Assembly: GCF_000799715.1 (NCBI RefSeq)
Contig: NZ_JUHG01000013.1
Span: forward strand, 1,147,262-1,211,261
Length of the DNA stretch: 64,000 nucleotides
Direction: 5' to 3'
Source of the DNA: Martinezella rhizogenes
GTDB taxonomy: Bacteria > Pseudomonadota > Alphaproteobacteria > Rhizobiales > Rhizobiaceae
Of the stretch, positions 9,272 through 17,486 are shown in pieces; the first letter of the stretch is position 1, and every line of letters starts with the position of its first letter. The position numbers and the translations under genes are program-made. The notes below the pieces were generated by a model. That model did no database searches and was not told the DNA's origin. It saw nothing but the letters and a program-made list of their open reading frames with translations.

Positions 9272-10219
9272 TTGTCACCGCACTATCTGATCAAGCGACT
9301 ATTGATGATCGTCTACACGCTTTTCGTCGTGTCGCTCGTCGTCTTCGCCATTACCCAGGTCCTGCCGGCCGATGCCGCCGTGATGATGCTGGGGGAAAAC
9401 GCCACCGCCCAGGCGCTGGACGCCCTGCGCCAACAGATGGGCCTCAACGACCCCGTGTGGCTGCAGTATCTGCACTGGCTGGGTGGCGTCCTGCATGGCG
9501 ATTTCGGCCATTCGCTGCGCACCGGCCAGCCCATCGGTCCCGTGATGTTCGAAGCCTTGGGGCGGTCCCTGCTGCTTGCCTGCCTGTCGATCGGCCTGAT
9601 GCTGGTGCTGGCCATTCCGCTCGGTGTTATCGCCGCGATGCGGCGCGGCCGCCTGACCGACATGCTCGTCAGCCTCGTGTCCTATGCGGGCGTTTCGCTG
9701 CCCGAATTCGTGACGGCGACGGTCGCGGTGCTGGTCGTCTCCGACTGGCTGAAATGGCTGCCTGCGACCGGCTACGTGCCGCTCACCGAGAATTTTCTCG
9801 ACGGCCTCGCGCATCTGGCACTGCCGGTCTGCGTCATCTCCATCATCCTCATCGCCCACGTCTCGCGCATGGTGCGCTCGGAACTCGTCGATGTCTTACA
9901 TACCGACTACATCCGCGCGGCGCGGCTGAAGGGCCTTTCGGGCTCACGCGTTCTGTTCGGCCATGCCCTTCGCAATGCGCTGCTGCCAACCATCACCGTC
10001 GTTGCGCTCGATGTCGGCTATCTGCTCGGCGGCATCATCGTCGTCGAAGAAATCTTCGCCATTCCCGGCATCGGGCGGCAGCTGATCGTCGCCATCCAGA
10101 CGCGCGACCTGCCCTCCATCCAGGCCGGCGTCCTGCTCATGGCGGCCACCTATTCCATCGTCAATTTCGCAGCCGACCTTCTCTATGCCTGGCTCGACAA
10201 GAGGATCCAATATGGTTGA
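9272..10219 (+). CDS. ABC transporter permease (DppB-like)
   Basis: An integral membrane subunit of the peptide/nickel importer class with about six membrane segments. The N-terminal HYLIKRLLMIVYTLFVVSL is the usual first segment. The cytoplasmic coupling loop is seen at HTDYIRAARLKGLSGSRVLF, which contains the EAA-type motif, and is followed by HALRNALLPTITVVAL. The product pairs with the DppC-like permease that overlaps its 3' end. The frame extends upstream to a TTG at 9185, but the homology starts near 9272, where another TTG lies; the precise start is uncertain because no clear ribosome site is visible for either. Confidence 0.85.
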   Translation: MSPHYLIKRLLMIVYTLFVVSLVVFAITQVLPADAAVMMLGENATAQALDALRQQMGLNDPVWLQYLHWLGGVLHGDFGHSLRTGQPIGPVMFEALGRSLLLACLSIGLMLVLAIPLGVIAAMRRGRLTDMLVSLVSYAGVSLPEFVTATVAVLVVSDWLKWLPATGYVPLTENFLDGLAHLALPVCVISIILIAHVSRMVRSELVDVLHTDYIRAARLKGLSGSRVLFGHALRNALLPTITVVALDVGYLLGGIIVVEEIFAIPGIGRQLIVAIQTRDLPSIQAGVLLMAATYSIVNFAADLLYAWLDKRIQYG

Positions 10220-11042
10220 TCTTCTCAAGCGGCTGTTGCGTACGCCGCAGGGCGCCACTGGCCTGATCCTCATTATTCTGGTGTTCATCATCGTCGCATT
10301 TGGCCCGTGGCTCGCCCCCCGCGATCCGGAAGCCATGTCGATCCTTGCCCGCTACAAGGGACCGAGCATGACCTTCCTGCTCGGGACGGATCAATATGGC
10401 CGCGATATTCTGAGCCGGCTACTGATCGGCGCCCGCGCAACGGTGATTACCGCAGTCGTCGCCACGCTGGCCGGAACCTTTGCCGGCGCAATCATCGGCA
10501 CGGTGTCGGCCTATCTTGGAGGTCGCGCCGATGAGATGATCATGCGAACGATCGATGCCATCATGTCGATCCCGAACCTTCTCTTCGCGCTTCTGATCGT
10601 CAATCTGCTCGGCTCCGGCAGCGTCAACGCGCTGGTGGCTGTCGCCGTCGCCTTTGCGCCCGGCATGGCACGCATTACCCGCAGCGTCGCCCTTTCCATC
10701 CGCAAGCAGGACTATGTCAGTGCCGCCATCGCTCGCGGCGAAAGCTCGTCCTACATCATCCTGCGCGAAATGCTGCCAAACGTCATCGCTCCGATCATCG
10801 TCGAGACGACCATCCGCATTTCTTTCGCGGTCATGCTGTTCGCGACGCTGAGCTTCCTCGGGTTGGGCGCACAACCGCCAGCGACCGAATGGGGACTGAT
10901 GATCTCCGAAGCACGTCAGTACATGCATATCAGCGCCGGCATCCTGATCTGGCCGAGCCTGGCGATCGCGATCGTCGCCGTCGGCTTCAACCTGCTCGGC
11001 GATGGCCTGCGCGATGCCCTCAATCCACGCACGGGAGGATGA
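10212..11042 (+). CDS. ABC transporter permease (DppC-like)
   Basis: The second permease subunit of the peptide-type importer, 276 residues. The N-terminus shows the OppC-type first membrane helix (LILIILVFIIVAFGPWLAP), followed by the family segment FLLGTDQYGRDILSRLLIGAR (split here as FLLGTDQYGRD and ILSRLLIGAR), which is diagnostic for DppC/OppC. The coupling loop is at KQDYVSAAIARGESSSYII, with HMLPNV-like residues REMLPNVIAPIIV after it. The ATG at 10212 has GAGG seven bases upstream and overlaps the end of the DppB-like gene by 8 bp, indicating translational coupling. It forms the membrane channel together with that gene product. Confidence 0.92.
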   Translation: MVDLLKRLLRTPQGATGLILIILVFIIVAFGPWLAPRDPEAMSILARYKGPSMTFLLGTDQYGRDILSRLLIGARATVITAVVATLAGTFAGAIIGTVSAYLGGRADEMIMRTIDAIMSIPNLLFALLIVNLLGSGSVNALVAVAVAFAPGMARITRSVALSIRKQDYVSAAIARGESSSYIILREMLPNVIAPIIVETTIRISFAVMLFATLSFLGLGAQPPATEWGLMISEARQYMHISAGILIWPSLAIAIVAVGFNLLGDGLRDALNPRTGG

Positions 11043-11043
11043 G

Positions 11044-12681
11044 ATGAGCGAACCCGTACAAAACAGTGTTCTCCAGATCCGCAACTATTCGCTCGACTAT
11101 CTGACAGTGAATGGTGTCTGCCACGCATTGAAGAATATCGACCTGGAGATCGGTGCCGGCGAAATTCTCGGTCTTGTCGGCGAATCCGGTTCCGGAAAAA
11201 CGTCACTCGCCTGGTCGATCATGCGCTACCTGCCGGATAATGCCCGCGAAGTCGGCGGCGCCATCAGGCTGCAGGGCGAAGACCTCGCGGCGAAATCGCC
11301 GGCCGAAATCGGCCGCATGCGCGGCAAGCAGATCAGCATGGTGTTCCAGGATCCCGGCACCTCGCTCAATCCCACTCTGTCGCTCGGCACCCAGCTGACG
11401 GAGGCGTTGAGGCGCCATCGCGGCCTGACGAAAAGGCAGGCATGGAGCGAAGGCGAAGCGATGCTTGCCCGCGTCGGCCTGAAGAGCCCGGCGCAGATGA
11501 TGCAACGCATGCCGCATGAGGCATCGGGCGGCGAGAAGCAGCGCGTCGTCATCGCGACGGCCTTTGCCTGCAATCCGCAATGCATCATCTTCGACGAGCC
11601 GACGACGGCGCTTGATGTGATCACCTCACGGCAGATCCTCGACCTGTTTCTCGATCTTCAGGCGGAAACCGGCGTCGCCTCGCTCTATATCTCGCACGAT
11701 CTGGCGCTGCTGTCCCGGACGGCCAAGCGCGTGGCGGTCATGCGGCGCGGCGAGATCGTCGAGCAAGGCGCCATCGACGATATCTTCAAAGCACCGCACC
11801 AGGATTACACGAGAGAGCTGCTTGCCGCCGTGCCGCGACCAGCCAACCGGCTGGTCGAGACGCGCCCGTCCTATCAGGCCCAACCGCTGATGGAGGTCGA
11901 GAATGTCAGTGTGCACTACGGCCGCAAGCCGTTTCTCTCGGCGCTGACGGGCCGCGCCTTCAAGCGCTTCACCGGCAATCGCGCCATCAGCCTCACTGTG
12001 CAGCCAGGCGAAATCCTCGGCATCGTCGGGGAATCCGGCTCCGGCAAGTCGACGCTCGCCAAGGCGATGACCGGGCTCAACCCTTTCGAAGGAAGGATGA
12101 CCTTCGCCGGGCGGACGATCACCGGACTTGCCGACATGGACCGGAGCTATCGCAAGGATGTCCAGCTGATCTTCCAGCACCCCGACGCCTCGCTCAATCC
12201 CCGGCAGAAGATCCATGAAATCCTGGCGCGGCCATTGAAGCTCTATGGCGCGGGTCAAGGCGGTTCCCTGTCGCAGCAGATCGGCGATCTTCTGGAACAG
12301 GTTCGCCTGCCGCGCACTCATGCCGACCGCTATCCGCATCAGCTCTCGGGCGGGGAGAAGCAGCGCGTCGCCATCGCAAGGGCTTTCGCTTCGAAACCGA
12401 AGCTCGTCATCTGCGACGAGATCACCTCGGCACTGGATGTTTCCGTGCAGGCCTCGATCGTGCAGCTGCTGCTGGAACTGCATCGCAAGCACGGTACGGC
12501 CTTTCTCTTCATCACCCACGACCTCAACCTCGTCCGCCAGATCGCCCATCGCATCGCCGTGATGTACCGCGGCGACCTTGTCGAGGTCGTACCATCAGAC
12601 GAAATCGCCAGCCCTGACCGCGCCGACTATACCCGCCAGCTGATCGCGGCGGTTCCGGCGCTCGCAAGCACATCCTTCTAG
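11044..12681 (+). CDS. Fused dual ATPase of the peptide-type ABC importer (DppD-DppF fusion)
   Basis: A 545-residue protein with two complete ABC ATPase domains. Domain 1 (about residues 5-255) has Walker A GESGSGKTS, a Q-loop FQDPGTSLNP, signature ASGGEKQR and Walker B CIIFDEPTTALD. Domain 2 (about residues 280-535) has GESGSGKST, FQHPDASLNP, LSGGEKQR and VICDEITSALD. In domain 2 the Walker B sequence carries Asp-Glu-Ile-Thr where Asp-Glu-Pro-Thr is usual; the catalytic Glu is kept. The NPxxxY-type oligopeptide C-terminal extension is seen as APHQDYTRELLAAVP and SPDRADYTRQLIAAVP. It supplies both nucleotide-binding sites for the DppB/DppC-like channel. The ATG at 11044 has GGGAGG five bases upstream, overlapping the preceding stop region. 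Confidence 0.93.
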   Translation: MSEPVQNSVLQIRNYSLDYLTVNGVCHALKNIDLEIGAGEILGLVGESGSGKTSLAWSIMRYLPDNAREVGGAIRLQGEDLAAKSPAEIGRMRGKQISMVFQDPGTSLNPTLSLGTQLTEALRRHRGLTKRQAWSEGEAMLARVGLKSPAQMMQRMPHEASGGEKQRVVIATAFACNPQCIIFDEPTTALDVITSRQILDLFLDLQAETGVASLYISHDLALLSRTAKRVAVMRRGEIVEQGAIDDIFKAPHQDYTRELLAAVPRPANRLVETRPSYQAQPLMEVENVSVHYGRKPFLSALTGRAFKRFTGNRAISLTVQPGEILGIVGESGSGKSTLAKAMTGLNPFEGRMTFAGRTITGLADMDRSYRKDVQLIFQHPDASLNPRQKIHEILARPLKLYGAGQGGSLSQQIGDLLEQVRLPRTHADRYPHQLSGGEKQRVAIARAFASKPKLVICDEITSALDVSVQASIVQLLLELHRKHGTAFLFITHDLNLVRQIAHRIAVMYRGDLVEVVPSDEIASPDRADYTRQLIAAVPALASTSF

Positions 12682-12704
12682 AATTGCAGAGCAAGGAGCA
12701 TACA

Positions 12705-13925
12705 ATGGACCCGAAATCGCTCGTCGGCACAATCGACGAGAAGAGCTGCCTCGACTTCCTGTCGAACATGGTACGCCAGAAGAGCCATTCCCAGACCGAC
12801 GGCGAGCGCGAACTTGCCCGCATCATGGCCCGCGAGATGGCGGCGATCGGCCTCCAGTCCGAACTGCTGCCTTTCGAGGACGGTCAGCGCTTCAATGCCA
12901 TCGGGCGCCTGAAGGGATCCGGCGGCGGCAAGAGCCTGCTGTTCAACGGCCATCTCGACACCAATCCGGTCACCGAAGGCTGGACCGTCGACCCTTGGGG
13001 CGGCCTCGTCGATGACAAGTTCATCTACGGCATCGGCGTTTCCAACATGAAGGCGGGCGATGCGGCCTATTTCTGCGCCGTCAAGACGCTGCTCAATGCC
13101 GGCGTCAAGCTCAAGGGCGATGTCATCCTGACCTATGTGGTCGGCGAACTGCAGGGCGGCGTCGGCACGCTCGCGGCGATCCGCAGCGGCGTCAAGGCTG
13201 ACTATTTCATCAATAGCGAGCCGAGCGACCTTGCCGCCGTGACGATGCATGCCGCAGCACTGAGCTTCGTCATCGAGCTTACCGGCGACACCCGCCACCT
13301 CTCCAAGCGCGAACAATCCGTCGATGCCATCGCCGCCGCCTGCGACATCATCCCGCGCATCAATGCCATGACATTCAGCGGCGCGAAGAGTGAAGTGCAT
13401 CGCTCCATCAATCGCGGCCATGTCGGCGTCGTCCATGGCGCGCTTGGACGCGACCTTGAGGAATGGCGGCCGCCGCAGGTCTCCGACTTCGTCCGCATCC
13501 GGGGCTCGGCCCGCTACGCGCCTGGCCAGACGCAGGAAGGCGTCCTCGCCGATCTCGCCGGCGAACTCGTCGAACTCGAAAACCGTTTTCCGGGGCTGAA
13601 GGCCAAGCTGGTCCCCGAGATGATCGAGGGCCGCCCGCTGATGCCGCCTTTCGAGGTATCACCGACCTCGCGCATCGTCACATCGATCAATGCAGCCTAC
13701 GAGGCCGTGCGCGGCGAGAAGCAGCCGACCGGTGCGATCACGCCGACCCGCTTTTACGGAACGGATGCCGGGCATCTCTATCACGAGCTTGGCATGGAGG
13801 GCATCGTCTGCGGCCCGGGCGGGCGTTACAACACCATGCCGGACGAGCGCGTCGATATTGTCGACTATCTCGACATGATCCGCGTCTACATGCTCACCAT
13901 TCTCGACATCTGCGAGATCGCCTGA
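12705..13925 (+). CDS. Second M20-family amidohydrolase
   Basis: This 406-residue protein is another M20 metallo-amidohydrolase, clearly different in sequence from the one at 6269. NGHLDTNPVTEGW holds the first metal His and the following Asp, GVSNMKAG holds the region of the bridging Asp but reads N-M-K where D-M-K is usual, YVVGELQGG replaces the usual T-x-D-E-E-x-x-G with Gly-Glu-Leu, and TDAGHLYHEL plus GPGGRYNTMPDE cover the C-terminal metal site. The loss of the bridging Asp and one of the two adjacent Glu residues suggests altered metal use or substrate. AAGGAG sits six bases before the ATG at 12705. It follows the ABC ATPase gene by 23 bp and belongs to the same operon. Confidence 0.82.
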   Translation: MDPKSLVGTIDEKSCLDFLSNMVRQKSHSQTDGERELARIMAREMAAIGLQSELLPFEDGQRFNAIGRLKGSGGGKSLLFNGHLDTNPVTEGWTVDPWGGLVDDKFIYGIGVSNMKAGDAAYFCAVKTLLNAGVKLKGDVILTYVVGELQGGVGTLAAIRSGVKADYFINSEPSDLAAVTMHAAALSFVIELTGDTRHLSKREQSVDAIAAACDIIPRINAMTFSGAKSEVHRSINRGHVGVVHGALGRDLEEWRPPQVSDFVRIRGSARYAPGQTQEGVLADLAGELVELENRFPGLKAKLVPEMIEGRPLMPPFEVSPTSRIVTSINAAYEAVRGEKQPTGAITPTRFYGTDAGHLYHELGMEGIVCGPGGRYNTMPDERVDIVDYLDMIRVYMLTILDICEIA

Positions 13926-13931
13926 GGCCGC

Positions 13932-15053
13932 ATGTTCCCTCGTGACGAATATGACTGGCGGATTGCGAAGGCACATGCCGCCATGGACGCAGCCGCCGTC
14001 GATCTCCTTCTGATCGACAGCGGCGAGCTCTTAGCATGGCTGACGGGCTACACCGTTTCCGAAACCATGTACCGCGCCGCCCTGCTGCCGAGGCACGGGG
14101 CGCCGTGGTTTGTCCTGCGCGAACTCGACGAAGCGCCCTGCCGGGAAAAGACCTGGATCGCCGATGTCATCGGCTTTGCCGATATCGACGATCCCCATCA
14201 GGCCGTGGCGGACAGCATCTGCTCCCACGGCTTCACTGACGCCCGCATCGGCGCTGATATCAATGCCTATAGCTTCAGCGCCCATACAGCCGCCCGGCTC
14301 AAGGCATGCCTGCCGCGGGCGGAATTCATCGCCCTTCCCGGTATCAGCGACAGCTTGCGCTGGATAAAATCGCCGCGTGAAATCGCGGTTCTGGCGGATG
14401 CGGCAGCCATCGCCGACAAGGCCATGCGGGCCATAACAGAGACAATCCGCCCGGGCATGTCGAGCCGCGATGCGGCAGCCATCGCAGCGCCGACCTTCCT
14501 GCGGGAGGGCGCCGATACGGGCGAGACCGGACCGATCGTCAAGGCGAGCGGCAGTCACGAGTTCCTCCATGGCGCGCTCAAGAATGAACTGTTGAGCGAA
14601 GGAGACATACTGCACGTCGAGCTGATCCCGCGCATCGGCGGCTACGGCGCGCGTCTGATGCGGCCGATCGTCATCGGCGAGCCCGCTTCCCGGCTCCGCG
14701 ATGCAGCGTCCCGCATCGTCACGTTGCAGGACGAACAGATTGCGGCCATGAAGCCCGGCGCCATCGCGCGGGATGTGGACGCCATCGTCCGCAATAGCCT
14801 CGTCGCGGAGGGCTGGCGGCCCATCTATAACAACGTCACGGCCTATACGCTTGGCCTCTATACGCGCACCCCGCGCACCAGCGACTTTTCCCGCGTATTC
14901 CTGCCAACAGAGAACTGGCCGCTGGAACAGGGAATGGTCTTCCATGTCTATGCCAGCGCCTGCGGCCTTGGCTTTAGCGAAACAGTCGTGGTGACACCCG
15001 AGGGCGGCAAGAGGCTGACATCGACTGCCCGGCAGCTCTTGATCTCCGGCTAG
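13932..15053 (+). CDS. Creatinase-like M24 (pita-bread fold) protein lacking the metal ligands
   Basis: A 373-residue member of the M24 family (Xaa-Pro peptidase, creatinase, ectoine hydrolase). The N-terminal creatinase domain (residues 1-140) and the C-terminal pita-bread domain (about 145-373) are both present. The usual five metal ligands are mostly absent: the first Asp is replaced by Glu-230 in HVELIP, the second falls in GYGARLMRP, which has no acid, the second His is absent in NNVTAYTLGLYT, and the I-E-P-G Glu is replaced in VFHVYAS. His-213 in EFLHGAL and the last Glu in SETVVVT remain. This pattern resembles metal-free creatinase, which uses a His to hydrolyse C-N bonds, more than an aminopeptidase. 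The start follows the second M20 gene by 6 bp. Last gene of the operon; a hairpin follows. Confidence 0.8.
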   Translation: MFPRDEYDWRIAKAHAAMDAAAVDLLLIDSGELLAWLTGYTVSETMYRAALLPRHGAPWFVLRELDEAPCREKTWIADVIGFADIDDPHQAVADSICSHGFTDARIGADINAYSFSAHTAARLKACLPRAEFIALPGISDSLRWIKSPREIAVLADAAAIADKAMRAITETIRPGMSSRDAAAIAAPTFLREGADTGETGPIVKASGSHEFLHGALKNELLSEGDILHVELIPRIGGYGARLMRPIVIGEPASRLRDAASRIVTLQDEQIAAMKPGAIARDVDAIVRNSLVAEGWRPIYNNVTAYTLGLYTRTPRTSDFSRVFLPTENWPLEQGMVFHVYASACGLGFSETVVVTPEGGKRLTSTARQLLISG

Positions 15054-15076
15054 TCGCCTGATCGCTGCGGCGGCTC

Positions 15077-15108
15077 TTGCCCCCCGATTGGCCTGATCAC
15101 CGGGGCAA
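15077..15108. terminator. Hairpin after the M20/ABC/M24 operon
   Basis: TTGCCCC (15077-15083) pairs with GGGGCAA (15102-15108), with further partial pairing of GAT and ATC inside. It lies 24 nt after the stop codon of the M24-like gene. No long T-run follows, so termination is likely but not certain. Confidence 0.45.
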
Positions 15109-15361
15109 ACATCATCCGCCTATACCAAGGTATAATCGCGGTGCACCAACGCCTGATTGACCGTTCATCCCCTCCATGACATCACGGCCATGCCCCACGA
15201 CACAGTGCGCGGGGTTACCGAAACAACAGATCAAGAAGCCAATGGACAGCTACCCTAGTCGCTGTCCGGTTGCGGTATCAGGCCGTGGCCGGATGGTCAT
15301 CGCAACAACCTGGACTGCCACCGGCGCAATCGGCCGGGCGAGCGTCGGTCGGGCCTAGCCT

Positions 15362-15406
15362 GTCCGGTTCGCCGCCCGGACCCGCCATCGGCGGACCGAG
15401 GAGGTG
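15362..15406 (+). promoter_or_regulatory. Structured leader and strong ribosome site before a small gene
   Basis: Two adjacent hairpins can form, GTCCGG (15362-15367) with CCGGAC (15376-15381) and CCGCC (15382-15386) with GGCGG (15390-15394). They are followed at once by AGGAGGTG and then the ATG at 15411. The whole region from 15109 to 15410 is GC-rich and has no convincing gene. I compared it by eye with the guanidine-I, fluoride and manganese riboswitch cores and saw no match. Confidence 0.45.
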
Positions 15407-15410
15407 AACC

Positions 15411-15629
15411 ATGAACAACATCGTTCTTTTTCGCGGACGCACGTCCGCATCCAAATTTCCAACGCCCCGGCTGCTGCCCGTCAATTCCGGACAGCCGCGC
15501 CCGGTCCTTGTTGCCGTCTGGCACACCAACCCCGTGAGCGGAAAGCTGGAGTGCCGCTGGACCATGCAGGCCCAGGCGCCCCTCGACGAGGACGGCAGTC
15601 GTCGCAGGGATAATCATCGGGCGGCGTAG
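15411..15629 (+). CDS. Small conserved-looking protein, function unknown
   Basis: A 72-residue protein with an unusually good ribosome-binding site (AGGAGGTG, four bases before the ATG). The N-terminus reads MNNIVLFRGR and is followed by RLLPVNSGQPRPVLVAVW and then a CRW segment; the C-terminal 20 residues are charged and probably disordered. No membrane segment, signal peptide or recognised domain is visible. It precedes the double permease gene by 73 bp and may be co-transcribed with it. I do not recognise a function. The strong start signal and the ordered hydrophobic pattern in the middle are the reasons for calling it a real gene. Confidence 0.65.
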   Translation: MNNIVLFRGRTSASKFPTPRLLPVNSGQPRPVLVAVWHTNPVSGKLECRWTMQAQAPLDEDGSRRRDNHRAA

Positions 15630-15702
15630 CGCCCGCAGCGCCCGCCATCACGTCACGCGGGCCTGTCGCCGGCACTCTCCAATTCTTCCATGAGGTTATC
15701 AC

Positions 15703-17463
15703 ATGGTCTTTCTTTCCAATGATCGCCGGGGGCACAGCGCCGTTGCTGAACTGGCACGGACCCGCATCCTGCCGAATGGCTACGATCTCGCCGCCTTCGC
15801 CTTCGTCGCGGCACTCGCTGTACTCGCTCTGCATGGGGCCGCCGAAATGCGGGCGCCGCTGGACGGGTTGGCAAACGCTCCAATCTCGCTCGACCCCGCG
15901 CGGCTGCCGGAATACGCCTTGCGCACGACGCTGCGGATGTTCGCGGCAATCGGGGCCTCGCTCATCTTCACCTTCGTCTTCGCAACGCTGGCCGCCAAAA
16001 GCCGGCGGGCGGAGATGATCATCATTCCGGCCCTCGATATCCTGCAATCCGTGCCGGTGCTCGGCTTTCTCACCTTTACCGTCACCTTCTTCATGGGGAT
16101 TTTCCCGGGAAGCCAGCTTGGCGCCGAATGTGCGTCGGTCTTCGCGATATTCACCAGTCAGGCCTGGAACATGGCCTTTTCCTTCTATCAGTCATTGCGA
16201 ACAGTGCCCCGCGATCTCGACGAAGTGAGCCGTGGCTTCGGTCTCTCCGCCTGGCAGCGGTTCTGGCGGCTGGAAGCGCCTTTTTCGGCGCCCGGGCTGA
16301 TCTGGAACACGATGATGTCGATGTCCGGCGGCTGGTTCTTCGTCGTCGCCTCCGAAGCGATCACCGTCGGCAATACCACGGTGCAGCTACCGGGCCTCGG
16401 CTCCTGGCTTGCGGTTGCCATCGACAAGCAGGATTTTGCAGCGGTGAGCTGGGCAGTCCTCGCCATGGGCGTCGTCATCGTCCTCTACGACCAGCTCCTG
16501 TTCCGACCGATCGTCGCCTGGGCAGACAAGTTTCGTTTCGAACAGACGGCCGGTCAGGAGAAGCCCCGCTCATGGGTCTATTCGCTGATCCAGCGCACGC
16601 GCTTGCTGAAATTCCTGTTGGGACCGCTCGCCGGGGCATGGGGCAGGCTGATGCTCGTTCGGTTGCCAGCCATTTCCCTCAAGGCGCCGGTCGCCGGGCG
16701 TGGCAATGCCACGGCGACACGGTTGCTCGATTATGCCTGGTTCGCCTTGATTGCGGGTGTCGGCATCTGGGGTATCTGGACCGCGTTTGCCTTCGTGAGC
16801 GAGACGCTCACATGGAGCGACGCATGGGAAGCTTTCCAGGGTGGTCTAGTCACATTGCTGCGCGTGCTCGTGCTGATTGCTGTAGCGTCCGTGATCTGGG
16901 TGCCGATCGGCGTCTGGATCGGGCTTAGGCCGGCCGTTGCCGAGCGTGTTCAGCCGGTGGCGCAGTTCCTCGCGGCCTTCCCCGCCAATGTGTTGTTTCC
17001 CTTCGCGGTCATTGCCATCGTCGCCACCGGAGCGAGCCCGAACATCTGGTTGTCGCCACTAATGGTGCTCGGTACGCAATGGTACATTCTCTTCAACGTG
17101 ATCGCCGGTGCCAGCGCCTTTCCGACGGATTTGAAGGAAGCCTGCTCCGTCTACCAGCTCCGGTCATGGACCTGGTGGCGCCGTGCCATCCTGCCGGGGA
17201 TCTTTCCCTACTACGTCACCGGAGCGCTCACTGCATCGGGCGGCTCATGGAATGCCAGCATCGTCGCAGAAGTGGTGAGCTGGGGCCACACCAAGCTCGA
17301 AGCCTTCGGCCTCGGCTCCTACATCGCCAAGGCCACGGAGGCCGGCGACTACCCGCGCGTCATCCTCGGCATCGCGGTCATGTCGCTCTTCGTCACCCTT
17401 TTGAACCGAACCTTGTGGCGACCGCTCTACGTGTTCGCCGAACGCCGCCTGCGTCTCAACTAA
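15703..17463 (+). CDS. Double ABC permease of the nitrate/sulfonate/bicarbonate class
   Basis: The 586-residue membrane protein contains two BPD permease domains in tandem. The first (about residues 80-270) has the coupling loop QSLRTVPRDLDEVSRGFGLS, and the second (about residues 370-580) has ASAFPTDLKEACSVYQLRSW and a late GGSWNASIVAEVVSW segment. Each half carries five or six membrane spans. In most nitrate/taurine transporters the permease is a homodimer, so a fused pair would give the whole channel from one chain. The partner ATPase gene follows after 23 bp. No periplasmic binding protein gene lies next to it, so the substrate is unknown. The ATG at 15703 lies after a GAGG-type site. Confidence 0.9.
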   Translation: MVFLSNDRRGHSAVAELARTRILPNGYDLAAFAFVAALAVLALHGAAEMRAPLDGLANAPISLDPARLPEYALRTTLRMFAAIGASLIFTFVFATLAAKSRRAEMIIIPALDILQSVPVLGFLTFTVTFFMGIFPGSQLGAECASVFAIFTSQAWNMAFSFYQSLRTVPRDLDEVSRGFGLSAWQRFWRLEAPFSAPGLIWNTMMSMSGGWFFVVASEAITVGNTTVQLPGLGSWLAVAIDKQDFAAVSWAVLAMGVVIVLYDQLLFRPIVAWADKFRFEQTAGQEKPRSWVYSLIQRTRLLKFLLGPLAGAWGRLMLVRLPAISLKAPVAGRGNATATRLLDYAWFALIAGVGIWGIWTAFAFVSETLTWSDAWEAFQGGLVTLLRVLVLIAVASVIWVPIGVWIGLRPAVAERVQPVAQFLAAFPANVLFPFAVIAIVATGASPNIWLSPLMVLGTQWYILFNVIAGASAFPTDLKEACSVYQLRSWTWWRRAILPGIFPYYVTGALTASGGSWNASIVAEVVSWGHTKLEAFGLGSYIAKATEAGDYPRVILGIAVMSLFVTLLNRTLWRPLYVFAERRLRLN

Positions 17464-17486
17464 CCATTCCAGTCGGAGTAACCATC

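Noticed and set aside
15109..15410. Possible guanidine, fluoride or manganese riboswitch before the small gene and transporter
   Set aside because: The conserved cores of these classes are not visible; only local hairpins are supported.
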